This document shows, in pieces, positions 1 through 9,320 of a DNA stretch of 64,000 bases. Numbering within the stretch: the stretch's first letter is position 1; every line of letters begins with the position of its first letter. Under the pieces are notes generated by a model that worked only from the letters and a program-made list of their open reading frames with translations, did no database searches and was not told where the DNA came from. The position numbers were made by a program, and so were the translations under genes. The stretch covers positions 62,001 to 126,000 of the forward strand of contig JAKFGP010000050.1 in NCBI GenBank assembly GCA_021502835.1. Reading direction: 5' to 3'. Source of the DNA: Streptomyces thinghirensis (GTDB lineage Bacteria > Actinomycetota > Actinomycetia > Streptomycetales > Streptomycetaceae).

Positions 1-334
1 ACGACGGGACTCGGACCCCGGCGAGATCGTCTGACCTGGGTGCCCTACGAGGAGAACGACGGCCGGGGGCAAGGACTGGCCCGTGCTCGTCGCCGCCCGC
101 GAGGCCGCCGGCACGCTGTTGGCCGTGCGGTTGTCCAGCAGCGCCACGACGGGGACCGGGAGTGGGTCCCGATCGGAGCGGTCCCTGGGACCGTTCCGGG
201 CGCGCGTCCTGGGTCGACTGGACCGGGTGCCGCGGCTGCACGACGCCGGTATGCGCCGCGAGGCGTGCGCCCTGGACCGGATGCGGTTCGACCTCGTATG
301 GCGGCGGCTGGGGGAGCGCTACGGCTGGAGCTGA
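1..334 (+). CDS. PemK/MazF-family toxin-like protein, 3' part
   Basis: The reconstructed C-terminal part reads WVPYEENDGRG, then a PVLVAARE-type strand, LLAVRLSS, DREWVPIG, SWVDLDRV, and ends ERYGWS with TGA at 332-334. This order matches the PemK/MazF-like domain protein of Streptomyces, in which the domain sits at the C-terminus of a longer protein; the family folds as a CcdB/MazF beta-barrel and many members cleave mRNA. The N-terminal part lies outside the window, and no antitoxin gene is visible on this side. Three or four frameshifts (about 75, 130, 185 and 215) break the frame. It converges with and overlaps by 16 bp the next gene. Toxin activity is inferred from the family only. Confidence 0.6.
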
Positions 335-1158
335 CTGGGGTTGCCCGCCCCGGGGGTGCCTCGCCCCTCCGGGAAGGCACGCGCGAACGCCTTCCGACCG
401 TGCCGCCCGGCGTGCGGTCCAGGATGCCGAACGCCACCCTGCTCGAAGGCCGCCGCGAACCGTCCGCCGGGCCCGAGCAGCCCCGAACGCGCCCGCGACC
501 TGGGCGGGGTCGTTGCGGAAGACCCCGCAGCCCAGGCGCCGAGCACCAGCCGCCGATAGCCGTAGGGTCGGCCGCCGTTCCAGCACCCGCTCGGCGCGGC
601 CGCCAGGGCGCCGGGCAGCTCGGCGGCCCGCTCCGGGGCCGTGCGCAGCACCACCCCGCGTCCGGCGCGGCGGACGTGAGGAAGCCGGCGGTGAATGGCT
701 GGTCCAGCAGGCGGCCGCTGTCGTCGCGGAAGACGGGCGCGGCCGGCGAGTGGATGACGCGATCCGTAGAACGGGTCGCGGTGGGCGCGGTGGTGATCGT
801 AGAACTCGCGCCCGCAGCAGGCAGGTACAGCGCGGAGGCCCGGCAGGCCTCTTCCCGCGCCTGGGCGCCGTTCAGGTAGCCGCCGCCCGGATTGCGGGCG
901 GAGGCGAAGTTGGGGACGGCGACCTCGCCGCCGAGGCGGCGTGCGGCCTCCAGGCTGCTCTCGCCGGTGACCTCGCAGGCCGTCCGCACCGGAGCGGAGG
1001 GGGCGGGCTCGACCGCCCCGGCCCGTACATCCGCGTACCGTCGCGTGCCGTCCCGACCGCCGCCGCGATCGGCACCTCGCGCCCGTCGGACGCGCGGTAG
1101 GGACCCCGCCGTCACGATCTGTTCCGTCTGCTGTGCGATGCTGCAGGCGCGCGCTCAC
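319..1158 (-). CDS. TIGR02452 family, microbial PARG-like macrodomain protein
   Basis: Probable poly(ADP-ribose)/ADP-ribose glycohydrolase-type macrodomain protein of about 280 residues. The centre reads VPNFASARNPGGGYLNGAQA followed by REEACRASALY, the GGG plus Q-x-x-E-E catalytic signature of bacterial-type PARG. Further conserved pieces are FYDHHRAHRDPFYGS, VFRDDSGRLL, FLTSAAP, YGYRRLVLGAWGCG-like, and a C-terminus ending GNPSQLQP. I place the start at the GTG at 1158 (VSARL..QTEQIVTAGSYRASDGREV after correction); the stop is at 319-321. About five single-base shifts interrupt it (near 1115, 880, 730, 560 and 400). The biological substrate in Streptomyces is unknown; the macrodomain call is firm, the reaction is family knowledge. 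Confidence 0.8.
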   Translation of the reverse strand: MSARLQHRTADGTDRDGGVPTARPTGARCRSRRRSGRHATVRGCTGRGGRARPLRSGADGLRGHRREQPGGRTPPRRRGRRPQLRLRPQSGRRLPERRPGAGRGLPGLRAVPACCGREFYDHHRAHRDPFYGSRHPLAGRARLPRRQRPPAGPAIHRRLPHVRRAGRGVVLRTAPERAAELPGALAAAPSGCWNGGRPYGYRRLVLGAWAAGSSATTPPRSRARSGLLGPGGRFAAAFEQGGVRHPGPHAGRHGRKAFARAFPEGRGTPGAGNPSQLQP

Positions 1159-1439
1159 GGCGCCACCCCCGTGGACGCCGTGACGCGCGCCGCGCGGCCT
1201 CCCGTCGTGCTCATGCAGGAATCCTGGGTGATGCTGGTGGTGCGGTGCAACGGAGTTTCCCGACCGGCGAACGACGGGGAAAGCCCCCGAAACGAATGGG
1301 TCGCGGAGATCGCCGAGCTGGAACGTCCCGTTATGCACCCTTGTGCGGAGCGACACGAGGGTCTTGGTGGGACGAGGTGCCGACCCGGCCCACCGCAAGA
1401 GGGTCGGCGGCATGGATGGAATCTCAGGAGGATCCCGAC

Positions 1440-2739
1440 ATGTCCGATGCGGTAAGTGGCTGCACCCGGCCACGCACCACTGTCACCGAAGCCGAGGTCG
1501 AGGCGCTGGTCCACGGCATCTGCTTCAAGACCGGTCCACCGAGGCGTCTCGGTGTCGAAGTGGAATGGCTCGTCCACGAGCTGTGCGCGCCGCGGCTCCC
1601 CGTATCACCCGAACGGCTCGAAGCGGTCTACCCGCACTGCGGACCGTGCCCCTGGAGATCGGCGCTGACTGTCGAACCCGGCGGCCAGCTGGAGCTGAGC
1701 TCGCTCCCCGCCGCCTCCCCTCATGGAGTGCATCGGTACCGTCTCCGCCGACCTCGCCGCCGTCCGCGCGGTGCTGCGCGAGGACGGTCCTCGCCCTCGT
1801 CGGCCTCGGCCACGACCCTGGCACGCGCCCCGCCGCTTCCTGCGGCAGCCGCGCTACGACGCCATGGAGGCCTGCCTCGACCGCTCCGGTCCCGCCGGCC
1901 GCTACATGATGTGCACCTCGGCCTCCGTGCAGGTGTAAGCGTGGACGCCGGGCACGAGGAGCCCGGCCCTCTCGGTCACGTACGCCGCTGGTGGCTGGCC
2001 CATCAGCTGGGCGCGGTCCTGCTGGCCGCGTTCGCCAACTCCCCACTGGCCGGTGGCCGGCCCACCGGCTGGCGGTCCACCTGGCGCTGCGCTGGGCGCA
2101 GATCGGCACCGGCCGGGCGGGCGGTCCTCAGTTGGACGCCGACCCGCGCGGCGCCTGGACGCGGCACGTCCTGGACGCGCCGGTGATGTGCGTCCGCCGC
2201 GACGGCGGGCCCTGGGACGTGCCCGAGGGCATGACCTTCCGGCAGTGGAGCAGGACCGGGGCGCCGAGTCCGCCGACCCGGGAGGATCTCGACTACCACC
2301 TCACCACGCTGTTCCCGCCGGTCAGGCCGCGCGGCCACCTGGAGCTGCGCATGATCGACGCGCAGCCCGGAGACGACGGCTGGATGGTGCCGCTCGCGGT
2401 GACGGCGGCGCTGTTCGACGATGCGGGAGGCCGCCGAGACCGCCTACCGGACCGTGAAGCCCTGGCCGAGCGCACGCTCGGGCTGCCCGCCCCGCACAAC
2501 CCGCTGTACGAGACGCGGCCCGCGACGCCCTCACCGATCCGAGCTGCGCGAGGCGGCCGTCACGTGCTTCACCGCGCGCTCGCCGCCCTGCCCCGGCTCG
2601 GTGCCACGACCGAGGTGACGGACGCCGTCGCCGGGTACCTGGAGCGCTACGTCCAGCGGGCCGCTGCCCTGCCGACGACCTGCTGGACATGCCGGACGGC
2701 GCGAGCCGTGGCCCGCACGGGAGGGAGACCCGCCCATGA
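1440..2739 (+). CDS. egtA: Ergothioneine biosynthesis glutamate-cysteine ligase EgtA
   Basis: EgtA makes gamma-glutamyl-cysteine from glutamate, cysteine and ATP, supplying the sulfur donor for EgtB. The ATG at 1440 sits 8 bases after a clear AGGAGG. Recognisable pieces are VEALVHGICF, RLGVEVEWLVHEL (GCS2-type ATP/glutamate site), VEPGGQLELSS, RYMMCTSASVQV, the long LRPRGHLELRMIDAQPGDDG strand and the C-terminal DDLLDMPDGASRG. The length of about 433 residues suits the actinobacterial family. Its stop TGA (2737-2739) overlaps the egtB start (ATGA), so the two are probably translationally coupled. Six or more indels (about 1715, 1935, 1960, 2150, 2425, 2535, 2680) break the frame; first gene of the egtABCD operon. 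Confidence 0.93.
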
Positions 2740-4082
2740 CCGACCCCGCCATGGACATCGCCACCGCTAGCGCCGGCGAGTCGGCCGTCGACGCCGAGAC
2801 CCTGCGCGAGCGGGCCCTGGCGACACTCGTCACGGCCCGGGACCGCACCACACTGCTGACCAGCTGCGTGGAGGGCCCCGACCTGACCGCCCAGGTGTCG
2901 CCGCTGATGTCCCTGCTGGTGTGGACCCGCGCACATCGGCAACCAGGAGGAGCAGTGGCTGCTGCGCGCCGTCGCCGGGCAGGAGGCGATACGGCCTGAG
3001 ATCGACAGCCTCTACGACGCCTTCGAGCACCCGCGCGCCGAGCGGCCCAAGGCCGCTGCTGTCGCCCGCCGAGGCCTGCCGGTACGCGGCCGACGTGCGC
3101 GGCCGTGCCCTGGACGTGCTGGAGAGCACCGCGTTCCACGGGACGAGGCTGATGGAGGTGGCTTCGCCTTCGGGATGATCGCCCAGCACGAGAGCAGCAC
3201 GACGAGACCATGCTGATCACGCACCAGCTCCGCAAGGGCCCGCAGGCCCTCACCGCCCCGGACCCGACCCCGTGCCGCTGTTCACCGGCCCGGCCGAGGT
3301 CCTGGTGCCCGGCGGCCCGTTCGTGATGGGCACGTCGACCGAGCCGTGGGCCCTGGACAACGAACGCCCCGCGCACCGGCGCGAGGTGGCACCGTTCTTC
3401 CTCGACACCACGCCGGTGACCAACGCGCCTACCGGGCGTTCATCGACGACGCTGCTACGACGACCCGCGCTGGTGGGCTCCGGAGGGCTGGGACCACATC
3501 CGCCGACACCCCGTCACCGCCCCGTTGTACTGGCGCCGCGACGGCGCGGCAGTGGCTGCGGCGCCGCTTCGGGGTCACCGAAGTGGTGCCGCCCGACGAG
3601 CCGGTGGTGCACGTGTGCTGGTACGAGGCCGACGCGTACGCCTGCTGGGCCGGGCGGCGGCTGCCGACCGAGGCCGAGTGGGAGAAGGCGGCCAGGTACG
3701 ACCCCGCCGGCGACCGCTCGGCCCGCTACCCGTGGGGCGACGCCGACCCGGGCCGGAACACGCCAACCTCGGCCAGCGCCATCTGCGCCCGGCACCCGCC
3801 GGCAGCTACCCGGCCGGTGAGTCGCCGCTCGGCATACGGCAGTTGATCGGCGACGTCTGGGAGTGGACGTCGAGCGACTTCGCCCCGTACCCGGGTTTCC
3901 GGGCGTTCCCGTACAAGGAGTACTCGGAGGTGTTCTTCGGACCCGACCACAAGGTGCTGCGCGGCGGTTCGTTCGCCGTGGACGCGGTGGCCTGCCGGGG
4001 CACGTTCCGCAACTGGGACTATCCGATCCGGCGGCAGATCTTCTCCGGGTTCCGCACCGCCCGGTCGGCGGAGGTCTCCTGA
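2736..4082 (+). CDS. egtB: Ergothioneine biosynthesis sulfoxide synthase EgtB
   Basis: Non-haem iron enzyme that joins gamma-glutamyl-cysteine (or cysteine) to hercynine with O2. The N-terminal DinB-like half carries the iron ligands: an H in the [11 protein letters not shown] segment near residue 70 and the H-x3-H pair in the AQHE..QHDETM segment near residue 160. The C-terminal half is an FGE/sulfatase-modifying domain: [90 protein letters not shown] and a closing [10 protein letters not shown]. The start overlaps the egtA stop by ATGA; the stop overlaps the egtC start (TGATG at 4080-4084). At least seven single-base shifts (between 2930 and 3790) interrupt the reading frame. Confidence 0.95.
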
Positions 4083-4883
4083 TGTGCCGGCACCTCGCCT
4101 ACGTGGGCCCCGAGGAACGCCCTCGGGGCGCTTCTCGTGACCCCGCCGCACGGCCTGTACCGGCAGTCCTGGGCGCCCCGGTACCAGCGCTACGGCACGG
4201 TCAACGCCGACGGGTTCGGCGTCGGCTGGTACTGCCGAGGGTGATCCGGTGCCGGCCCGGTACCGCCGGGCCGGGCCGATCTGGGCCGACCAGTCCTTCG
4301 CCGACCTGGCCCGGGTGGTGCGGACCGGCGCGCTGCTCGCCGCCGTGCGGGACGCGACGCTGTCGGGGGCGGACGCGGAGGCCGCGGCGGCGCCGTTCGC
4401 CTCGGGAGCCTGGCTGTTCAGCCACAACGGTGCCGTGGCGGGCTGGCCCGGTTCGCTGGCGCGGGTGGCCGGCACGCTGCCGCCCGAGGATGCTGCTGTC
4501 ACCAGAGCGCTCGCAACGACCGGCGCTCGGCGGGCGCTGGTCCTGGCCCGGCTGCGCGCCGGGGACGACGAGGGCCGGGCGCTCGGCGAGACGGTTCTGG
4601 AGGTCGTGGCGGCCGCCCCCGCCTCCCGGCTCAACCTGCTGCTCACGGGTGGCGACACCATCACGGCCACCACCTGGGGCGACACCCTGTGGTACCTGAC
4701 CCGTCCCGGCGGCGGCACGGCGGTCGCCTCGGAGCCGTACGACGACGACCCGCGCTGGCAGCGGAGGTCCCCGACCGCACCCTGCTCACGGCGAGCCGCA
4801 CGGACGTGCGGCTCACTGCGCTCAAGGACCCGGGCGACCACGCCCTCGCAGACGCTCGTCTCCCCGAAGGAGCCCGCACGTGA
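4082..4883 (+). CDS. egtC: Ergothioneine biosynthesis amidohydrolase EgtC
   Basis: Class II glutamine amidotransferase-fold (Ntn) hydrolase that removes the glutamyl group from the sulfoxide intermediate. It starts [13 protein letters not shown], with the N-terminal nucleophile Cys2, and shows [57 protein letters not shown] and [12 protein letters not shown], all family landmarks. About 266 residues, the usual length. The start ATG overlaps the egtB stop and the stop TGA at 4881-4883 overlaps the GTG of egtD, again implying coupled translation. Frameshifts lie near 4130, 4240, 4495 and 4765. Confidence 0.93.
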
Positions 4884-5844
4884 GCCCGTTCCGTCTCACC
4901 CGCACGCTGCCCGAGGACGCCACCGGCGCCGCCCTGCGCGCCGACGTCCCGACGGGCCTGACGAGCACGCCCAAGTGGCTGCCGCCCAGGGGTTCTACGA
5001 CGCTCAGGGGCAGCGAGCTGTTCGAGGAGATCACCGCGCTGCCCGAGTACTACCCGACCCGGGCCGAGCGGGAGATCCTCGTCGACCGGGCCGGCGAGAT
5101 CGCCGCGGCGACCGGCGCCCGCACCCTGGTGGAGCTGGGTTCCGGTTCCTCGGAGAAGACGCGGTTCCTGCTCGACGCGCTGACGGGTCTGCGCGGCTGG
5201 TGTCCCGGTGGACGTCAGTGAGAGCGCCCTCACCCAGGCAGGTCAGGGGCTCGTCGCGGAGCGGCCCGGAGCTCCAGGTGCACGCGCTGATCGCCGACTT
5301 CACCGGCGGGCTGACGCTGCCCGAGACGCCGGGCCCCCGGCTGGTGGCGTTCCTCGGCGGCACGCTCGGCAACCTGCTGCCCGGCGAGCGCGCCGCGTTC
5401 CTGGCCGCCGTCCGCGCGCTGCTCTCCCCGGGCGACGCCCTGCTGCTGGGTACGGACCTGGTCAAGGACGAGCGGGTGCTGGTCCGGCGTACGACGACGC
5501 GGCCGGGTGACGGCCGCGTTCAACAAGAACGTGCTGTCCGTGATCAACCGGGAGCTGGAGGCCGACTTCGCGCCCGCCGCCTTCGAGCACGTGGCGCTGT
5601 GGAACGCCGAACGGGAGTGGATCGAGATGCGGTTGCGCTCGCGCACCGCGCAGACGGTCAAGGTCCAGGCGCTCGACCTGGCCGTGGACTTCGCGGACGG
5701 GGAGGAGCTGCGGACCGAGGTGTCCGCGAAGTTCCGGCAGGAGGGGGTTCGGACCGAACTGGCCGCGGCGGGGCTGGAACTGGCCCACTGGTGGACGGAC
5801 GGCGAGGACCGTTTCGCGCTGTCGCTGAGCGTGGCGCGCGATGA
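4880..5844 (+). CDS. egtD: L-histidine N(alpha)-methyltransferase EgtD
   Basis: SAM-dependent enzyme that trimethylates histidine to hercynine, the committed step of ergothioneine synthesis. GTG start at 4880, overlapping egtC by 4 bases. Landmarks: KWLPPKWFYD-like strand, [39 protein letters not shown] (SAM-binding loop), [76 protein letters not shown] and [21 protein letters not shown]. About 321 residues. The exact stop is uncertain; TGA at 5842-5844 fits the end of the conserved sequence after one correction. Other indels lie near 4985, 5200, 5245 and 5495. No egtE lyase gene follows; in Streptomyces that step is encoded elsewhere. Confidence 0.94.
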
Positions 5845-5899
5845 GCATCGTGCGCTGAGAGGATCGTGCGGTGAGAGCACCAGTGCGATGAGTCAGGGT

Positions 5900-5925
5900 G
5901 CGCTGACGCGGCGGCGCGTCAGCGC
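5900..5925. terminator. Bidirectional hairpin terminator between egtD and binding-protein gene
   Basis: A perfect 11-bp inverted repeat (GCGCTGACGCG and its complement) closes a GCGG loop. It lies after egtD and contains the stop codon (5919-5921) of the convergent binding-protein gene, so it can end both transcripts. There is no U-tract, as is usual in Streptomyces. Confidence 0.75.
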
Positions 5926-7183
5926 GCGTCGAGGTCCAGCAGTTCGGTGATGCGGTCGGAGGCCTTGCGGGCCTCCGACCCCGCGTCTTGCCCGGTGAGC
6001 ACCTTCGTCATGTATTCCTTGATCGGGTTGTCCGCCTCGACCGCGCCCCACCGGGGCGTACCGGAGTCGCCCGGCCCTCCGCGGCGCCGGCCGCCATGGC
6101 GGCGACCCCCTCCTCGCCGCGGCGACGGCCTTGGCGAGCGACTTCTTGTTCGGGACGTAGTTCATGGTGCGGGCCAGGTCGGTGTTCCACTTGGTGCCCA
6201 CGAGCGCCTCGACCACGGCGAGGGCAATCCCTCCCGTTCGTCGGTGTTCTTCGGGACGACGAGGTCGGAGCCGCCGGTGAAGACCGCGCCGGGCTTGCCG
6301 GCCTTCTTGCCGGGCATTGGGGAAGAAGCCCAGCCTGCCCTCGAGTTCGGGGTTCTCGCGCACGATGGACCGGGCGAGCCCCGGCACCGCGACGATCTGC
6401 GCCACCTGCCCCTTCGCGAACACGCCGGCCTGCGGCGGGTGCTCCTCGTCGGCGTCCAGCGGACCGTCGCCCAGGGCCTGGAGCTCGCGGTAGAAGTCCA
6501 TGCCGCGCAGGGCGGCCTCCGAGTTCAGGGCACCCGTCCAGGTGCCGCCCTCCTGCGTGGCCAGCTCACCGCCCTCGTCCCAGATGAAGCCGGAGAGCGT
6601 GTACCAGTCCTGTCCGGCCAGGTAGATGCCCTGGTCACCGCCCGAGTCGAGCTTTTCGGAGACGGTGAGCCACTCCGCGGGTGCGGGGCGGCTCGGTGAC
6701 GCCGGCCTGTTCGAACAGGTCCTTGCGGTAGATGACCACGCGGTTGGCGGCGTACCAGGGATGCCGAACTGCCGGGACATCCACTGGCCCGGTTCGGCGA
6801 GGCCCGGCAGCCAGTCGCGGATGCCCGAGTCACGCATCGACTCCAGCGTGAGGTCCCGCAGCCGGCCGCCCTCCGCGTACTGCGGGACCTGGGTGTTGCC
6901 CACCTCGATGACGTCGGGACCGTCCGTGCCGTCGGCCTTGAGCGCGGTCTGCACCTTGTCGCCGATCCCGGTCCAACTCTGGATCCGGATGTCGAGGTCG
7001 AGGTCCGGGTTCTCCCGCTCGAACTCCTCGGTGAACCGCCGCAGGAAGTCCTGCGAAGCGCTGTCCTTCATCAGCCACACGGTGACGGTGCGCCGCTCGC
7101 CCCCGTCGTCCTGCGAGATCAGGCCGCAGCCGCTGAGCAGGGGAGGCGGACACACAGACAAGGGCGAGCAGGCGACGTCTCAT
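5919..7183 (-). CDS. Sugar ABC transporter substrate-binding lipoprotein, orphan
   Basis: Extracellular solute-binding protein of about 420 residues. It starts [14 protein letters not shown]; after one correction near 7145 it continues to [10 protein letters not shown], a lipobox with Cys near residue 20. The mature protein shows [71 protein letters not shown] and [17 protein letters not shown]. The GNTQ stretch and overall order resemble the DasA/NgcE group of binding proteins, but the ligand cannot be named. No permease gene is adjacent, so it is an orphan that would share membrane components. The RBS AAGGA lies before the ATG at 7183. A DasR-like operator is 115 bp upstream. Frameshifts near 6700-6760, 6310, 6230 and 6060-6110. 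Confidence 0.85.
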
Positions 7184-7297
7184 GAGGGGTCCTTCTGTCT
7201 GACGGACAGGGGGCGGAGCGGACAGGGAGGTCCTGCGCACGCGAAGGGAGACCCGACGTGGGGGACGAGCCCGAGGCTCGAACGGGTGTCTGGGATT

Positions 7298-7311
7298 TTG
7301 GTATGGACCAA
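7298..7311. promoter_or_regulatory. Candidate DasR-responsive (dre-like) operator
   Basis: TTGGTATGGACCAA, an inverted repeat with TTGGT/ACCAA arms. The core TGGTATGGACCA matches the commonly quoted dre core TGGTCTAGACCA at 10 of 12 positions. It lies 115 bp upstream of the binding-protein start and 125 bp upstream of the dodecin start, in the divergent promoter region. Binding by DasR or another GntR-family protein is inferred. Confidence 0.5.
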
Positions 7312-7435
7312 TGCCGAGGTCAAGGGGTGACGGGCGGTTACCCTGCCGGGCCCCCGACGCCTCGCGCTCCGCGCGGCCGGGGCACGGTGGAGTGACGTAC
7401 GACACACCGCTGCCCCGCGGAAGGGGAGCACCCGC

Positions 7436-7652
7436 ATGTCGAACCACACCTACCGGGTCACCGAGATCGTCGGCACCTCGCCCGACGGCGTCGACCAGGC
7501 CGTCCGCAACGGCATCACCCGCGCCTCGCAGACCCTGCGCAACCTGGACGTGGTTCGAGGTGACCCAGGTACGCGGCCAGATCGAGGAAGGCGAGGTCGC
7601 GCACTGGCAGGTCGGCCTCAAGCTCGGCTTCCGCCTGGAGGAGTCGGACTGA
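7436..7652 (+). CDS. Dodecin family flavin-binding protein
   Basis: Small protein (71 residues) beginning [20 protein letters not shown], then [42 protein letters not shown] and FRLEESD with TGA at 7650-7652. This is the complete dodecin fold signature, including the W of NLDWFEV that stacks on the flavin and the HWQVGLK strand. Dodecins form 12-mers that store or buffer FMN/riboflavin or CoA. RBS AAGGGGAG precedes the ATG. One extra base near 7553 breaks the frame. The gene stands alone; it converges with the HAD phosphatase gene, 15 bp away. Confidence 0.93.
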
Positions 7653-7667
7653 CGACCCCGGGAGCGG

Positions 7668-8158
7668 TCAGGTACGCCCTCGCGCTCCTGCGCCTCGCGC
7701 AGCTCGGCCGACCGGGCCGCCCAGCGTGCCCGGACGACGGTGAACCCGGCCCGTTCGGCGTCGTCGCACACCAGCTCGTCGTCGTCCACGAGGACCCGGA
7801 CCTCGTGGGTACGGGCGAGCCGCTGCAGGATCTCCAGCTTGGTGCGCCGGGCGGCCGGCGATCGGCGTTGCCACGCATGTGCACGGGCCCGTCGGGCAGG
7901 CCGTGGGCGGTCAGCCAGTCGAGCGTGTCGCGGCGGCAGCGCTCCGGCCGCCCGGTCAGGTAGACGATCGTGCACTCCTCGGCGCTCTCCCGCACCAGCG
8001 CGATGCCCTCCGCGAGCGGCGGATCGTGCAGGCGCGGCGGCGAAGAAGGCGTCCCAGTCGCGCGGCCGCCGCTCCAGGAACCGCCGCCGGTGCGTGGTGT
8101 CGGCGAGGGTGTTGTCCAGGTCGAAGACGGCCACCGGGGGCTTCCTGCTGTCGGTCAC
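7668..8158 (-). CDS. HAD family acid phosphatase
   Basis: About 163 residues. The protein starts MTDSRKPPVAVFDLDNTLAD (HAD motif I, nucleophile D and acid/base D), then THRRRFLERRPRDWDAFFAAA, a motif II region IVYLTGRPERCRRDTLDWL, a K in RRTKLEILQRLARTH and motif IV VLVDDDELVCDDA. It belongs to the short class of HAD phosphatases (polynucleotide kinase 3'-phosphatase-like); the substrate is unknown. The stop is taken at 7668-7670 (ending REGRT), supported by the compact family length; another frame runs on. Frameshifts near 8035 and 7860. Confidence 0.82.
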
Positions 8159-8216
8159 CCGCCCACCCTAAGCGCCGTGCCGGGAATCCTGACGCCGCCC
8201 GGGCGTTGAAGACGGT

Positions 8217-9233
8217 GTGAGCCCAGTGATCGCGAACACCCGCTTCTCCGTCCTCGACCGCTCCCGCATCCGCGAGGGCCACACCGGCGCGCAGGCGCTG
8301 CACGACACCGTGGAGCTGGCGCGGGAGGCCGAGCGGCTCGGCTACCACCGGTTCTGGGTGTCGGAGCACCACGGCGTGCCCGGGGTGGCCGGCTCGGCGC
8401 CGACCGTGCTGGCCGCCGCTGTCGCCGGTGCCACCCGGCGCATCCGGGTCGGCACCGGCGGCGTGATGCTGCCCAACCACCGGCCCCTGGTCGTCGCCGA
8501 GCAGTTCGGCGCTACTGGAGTCGCTCTTCCCCGGCCGGATCGACATGGGACTCGGCCGCTCGGTCGGCTTCACCGACGGCGTACGCAGGGCGCTGGGCCG
8601 GGACAAGGACGACGCCGAGGACTTCGACGCCCAACTGGCCGAGCTGCTGGGCTGGTTCCGGGGCACCTCCCCGACCGGAGCGCACGCCCCGCCCGGCGGA
8701 GGGGCTGGCCGTCCCGCCGTTCGTGCGGGCCATGGGCGAGGGCGCGGCCGTCGCCGCCCGGGCGGGCCTGCCGATGGTCATCGGGGACCTGCGCGACCGC
8801 GACCGGATGCGCCGCGGCATCGACCGCTACCGCGCCCCGGTTCCGCCCTCGGAGTGGAGCCGGGAGCCCTACGTCGTGATCCCGGCACCGTCGCCGTGGC
8901 CGGCACGCCCGAGGCGGCCCGGCGGCTCCTGGTCCCGGAGGCCTGGTCCATGACCCACGCCCGCACCTGGGGCTCCTTCCCCCTGCCCCCGGCCGAGGAG
9001 GTCGAGGCCCGGACGATGACCGCCAAGGAACGCGATCTCTACGACTCCGGTCTCACCGGCCACATCGCGGGCACCGAGGAACAGGTCGCCGACGAGTGGA
9101 GTCGCTCCTCGCGGACACGGGCGCGCAGGAGGTCCTGGTGACCACGAGCACGTACGACCGCGAGGCGCTGCTGGACTCCTACGGGCGGCTCGCCCGCGTC
9201 GTCGGCGCCGGGGCGGCCACCGCTCCGGCGTAG
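8217..9233 (+). CDS. LLM class flavin-dependent oxidoreductase
   Basis: Luciferase-like monooxygenase fold, about 338 residues. GTG start at 8217, then FSVLDRSRIREGHTGAQAL, ELAREAERLGYHRFWVSEHH, GSAPTVLAAAVAGATRRIRV, GTGGVMLPNHRPLVVAEQF, GRIDMGLGRSVGFTDGVRRA, and near the end AGTEEQVADE, EVLVTTSTYDREALLDSYGR. This is the subgroup (TIGR03558) whose natural substrate is unknown; FMN-dependent oxidation is family knowledge. Stop TAG at 9231-9233. Indels near 8512, 8690, 8850, 8885 and 9103. It stands alone on the plus strand, 58 bp from the divergent HAD gene. Confidence 0.9.
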
Positions 9234-9320
9234 AATCGCGGGGTTTGTCCCACCGGCCCACCGGCCGCCCGGCCCACCGGCCCCACCGGCCGTCGACGAA
9301 GACCGTACGGAGTTCCCGCG

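Noticed and set aside
1155..1577. Minus-strand frame upstream of the PARG-like gene, ending with a 19-residue peptide overlapping its GTG
   Set aside because: The overlap looks like a coupled leader, but the peptide is short, without a clear ribosome site, and upstream sequence is antisense to egtA.
2531..3376. Long minus-strand frame opposite egtA/egtB
   Set aside because: The plus-strand frames carry clear EgtA and EgtB motifs; the antisense frame has none.
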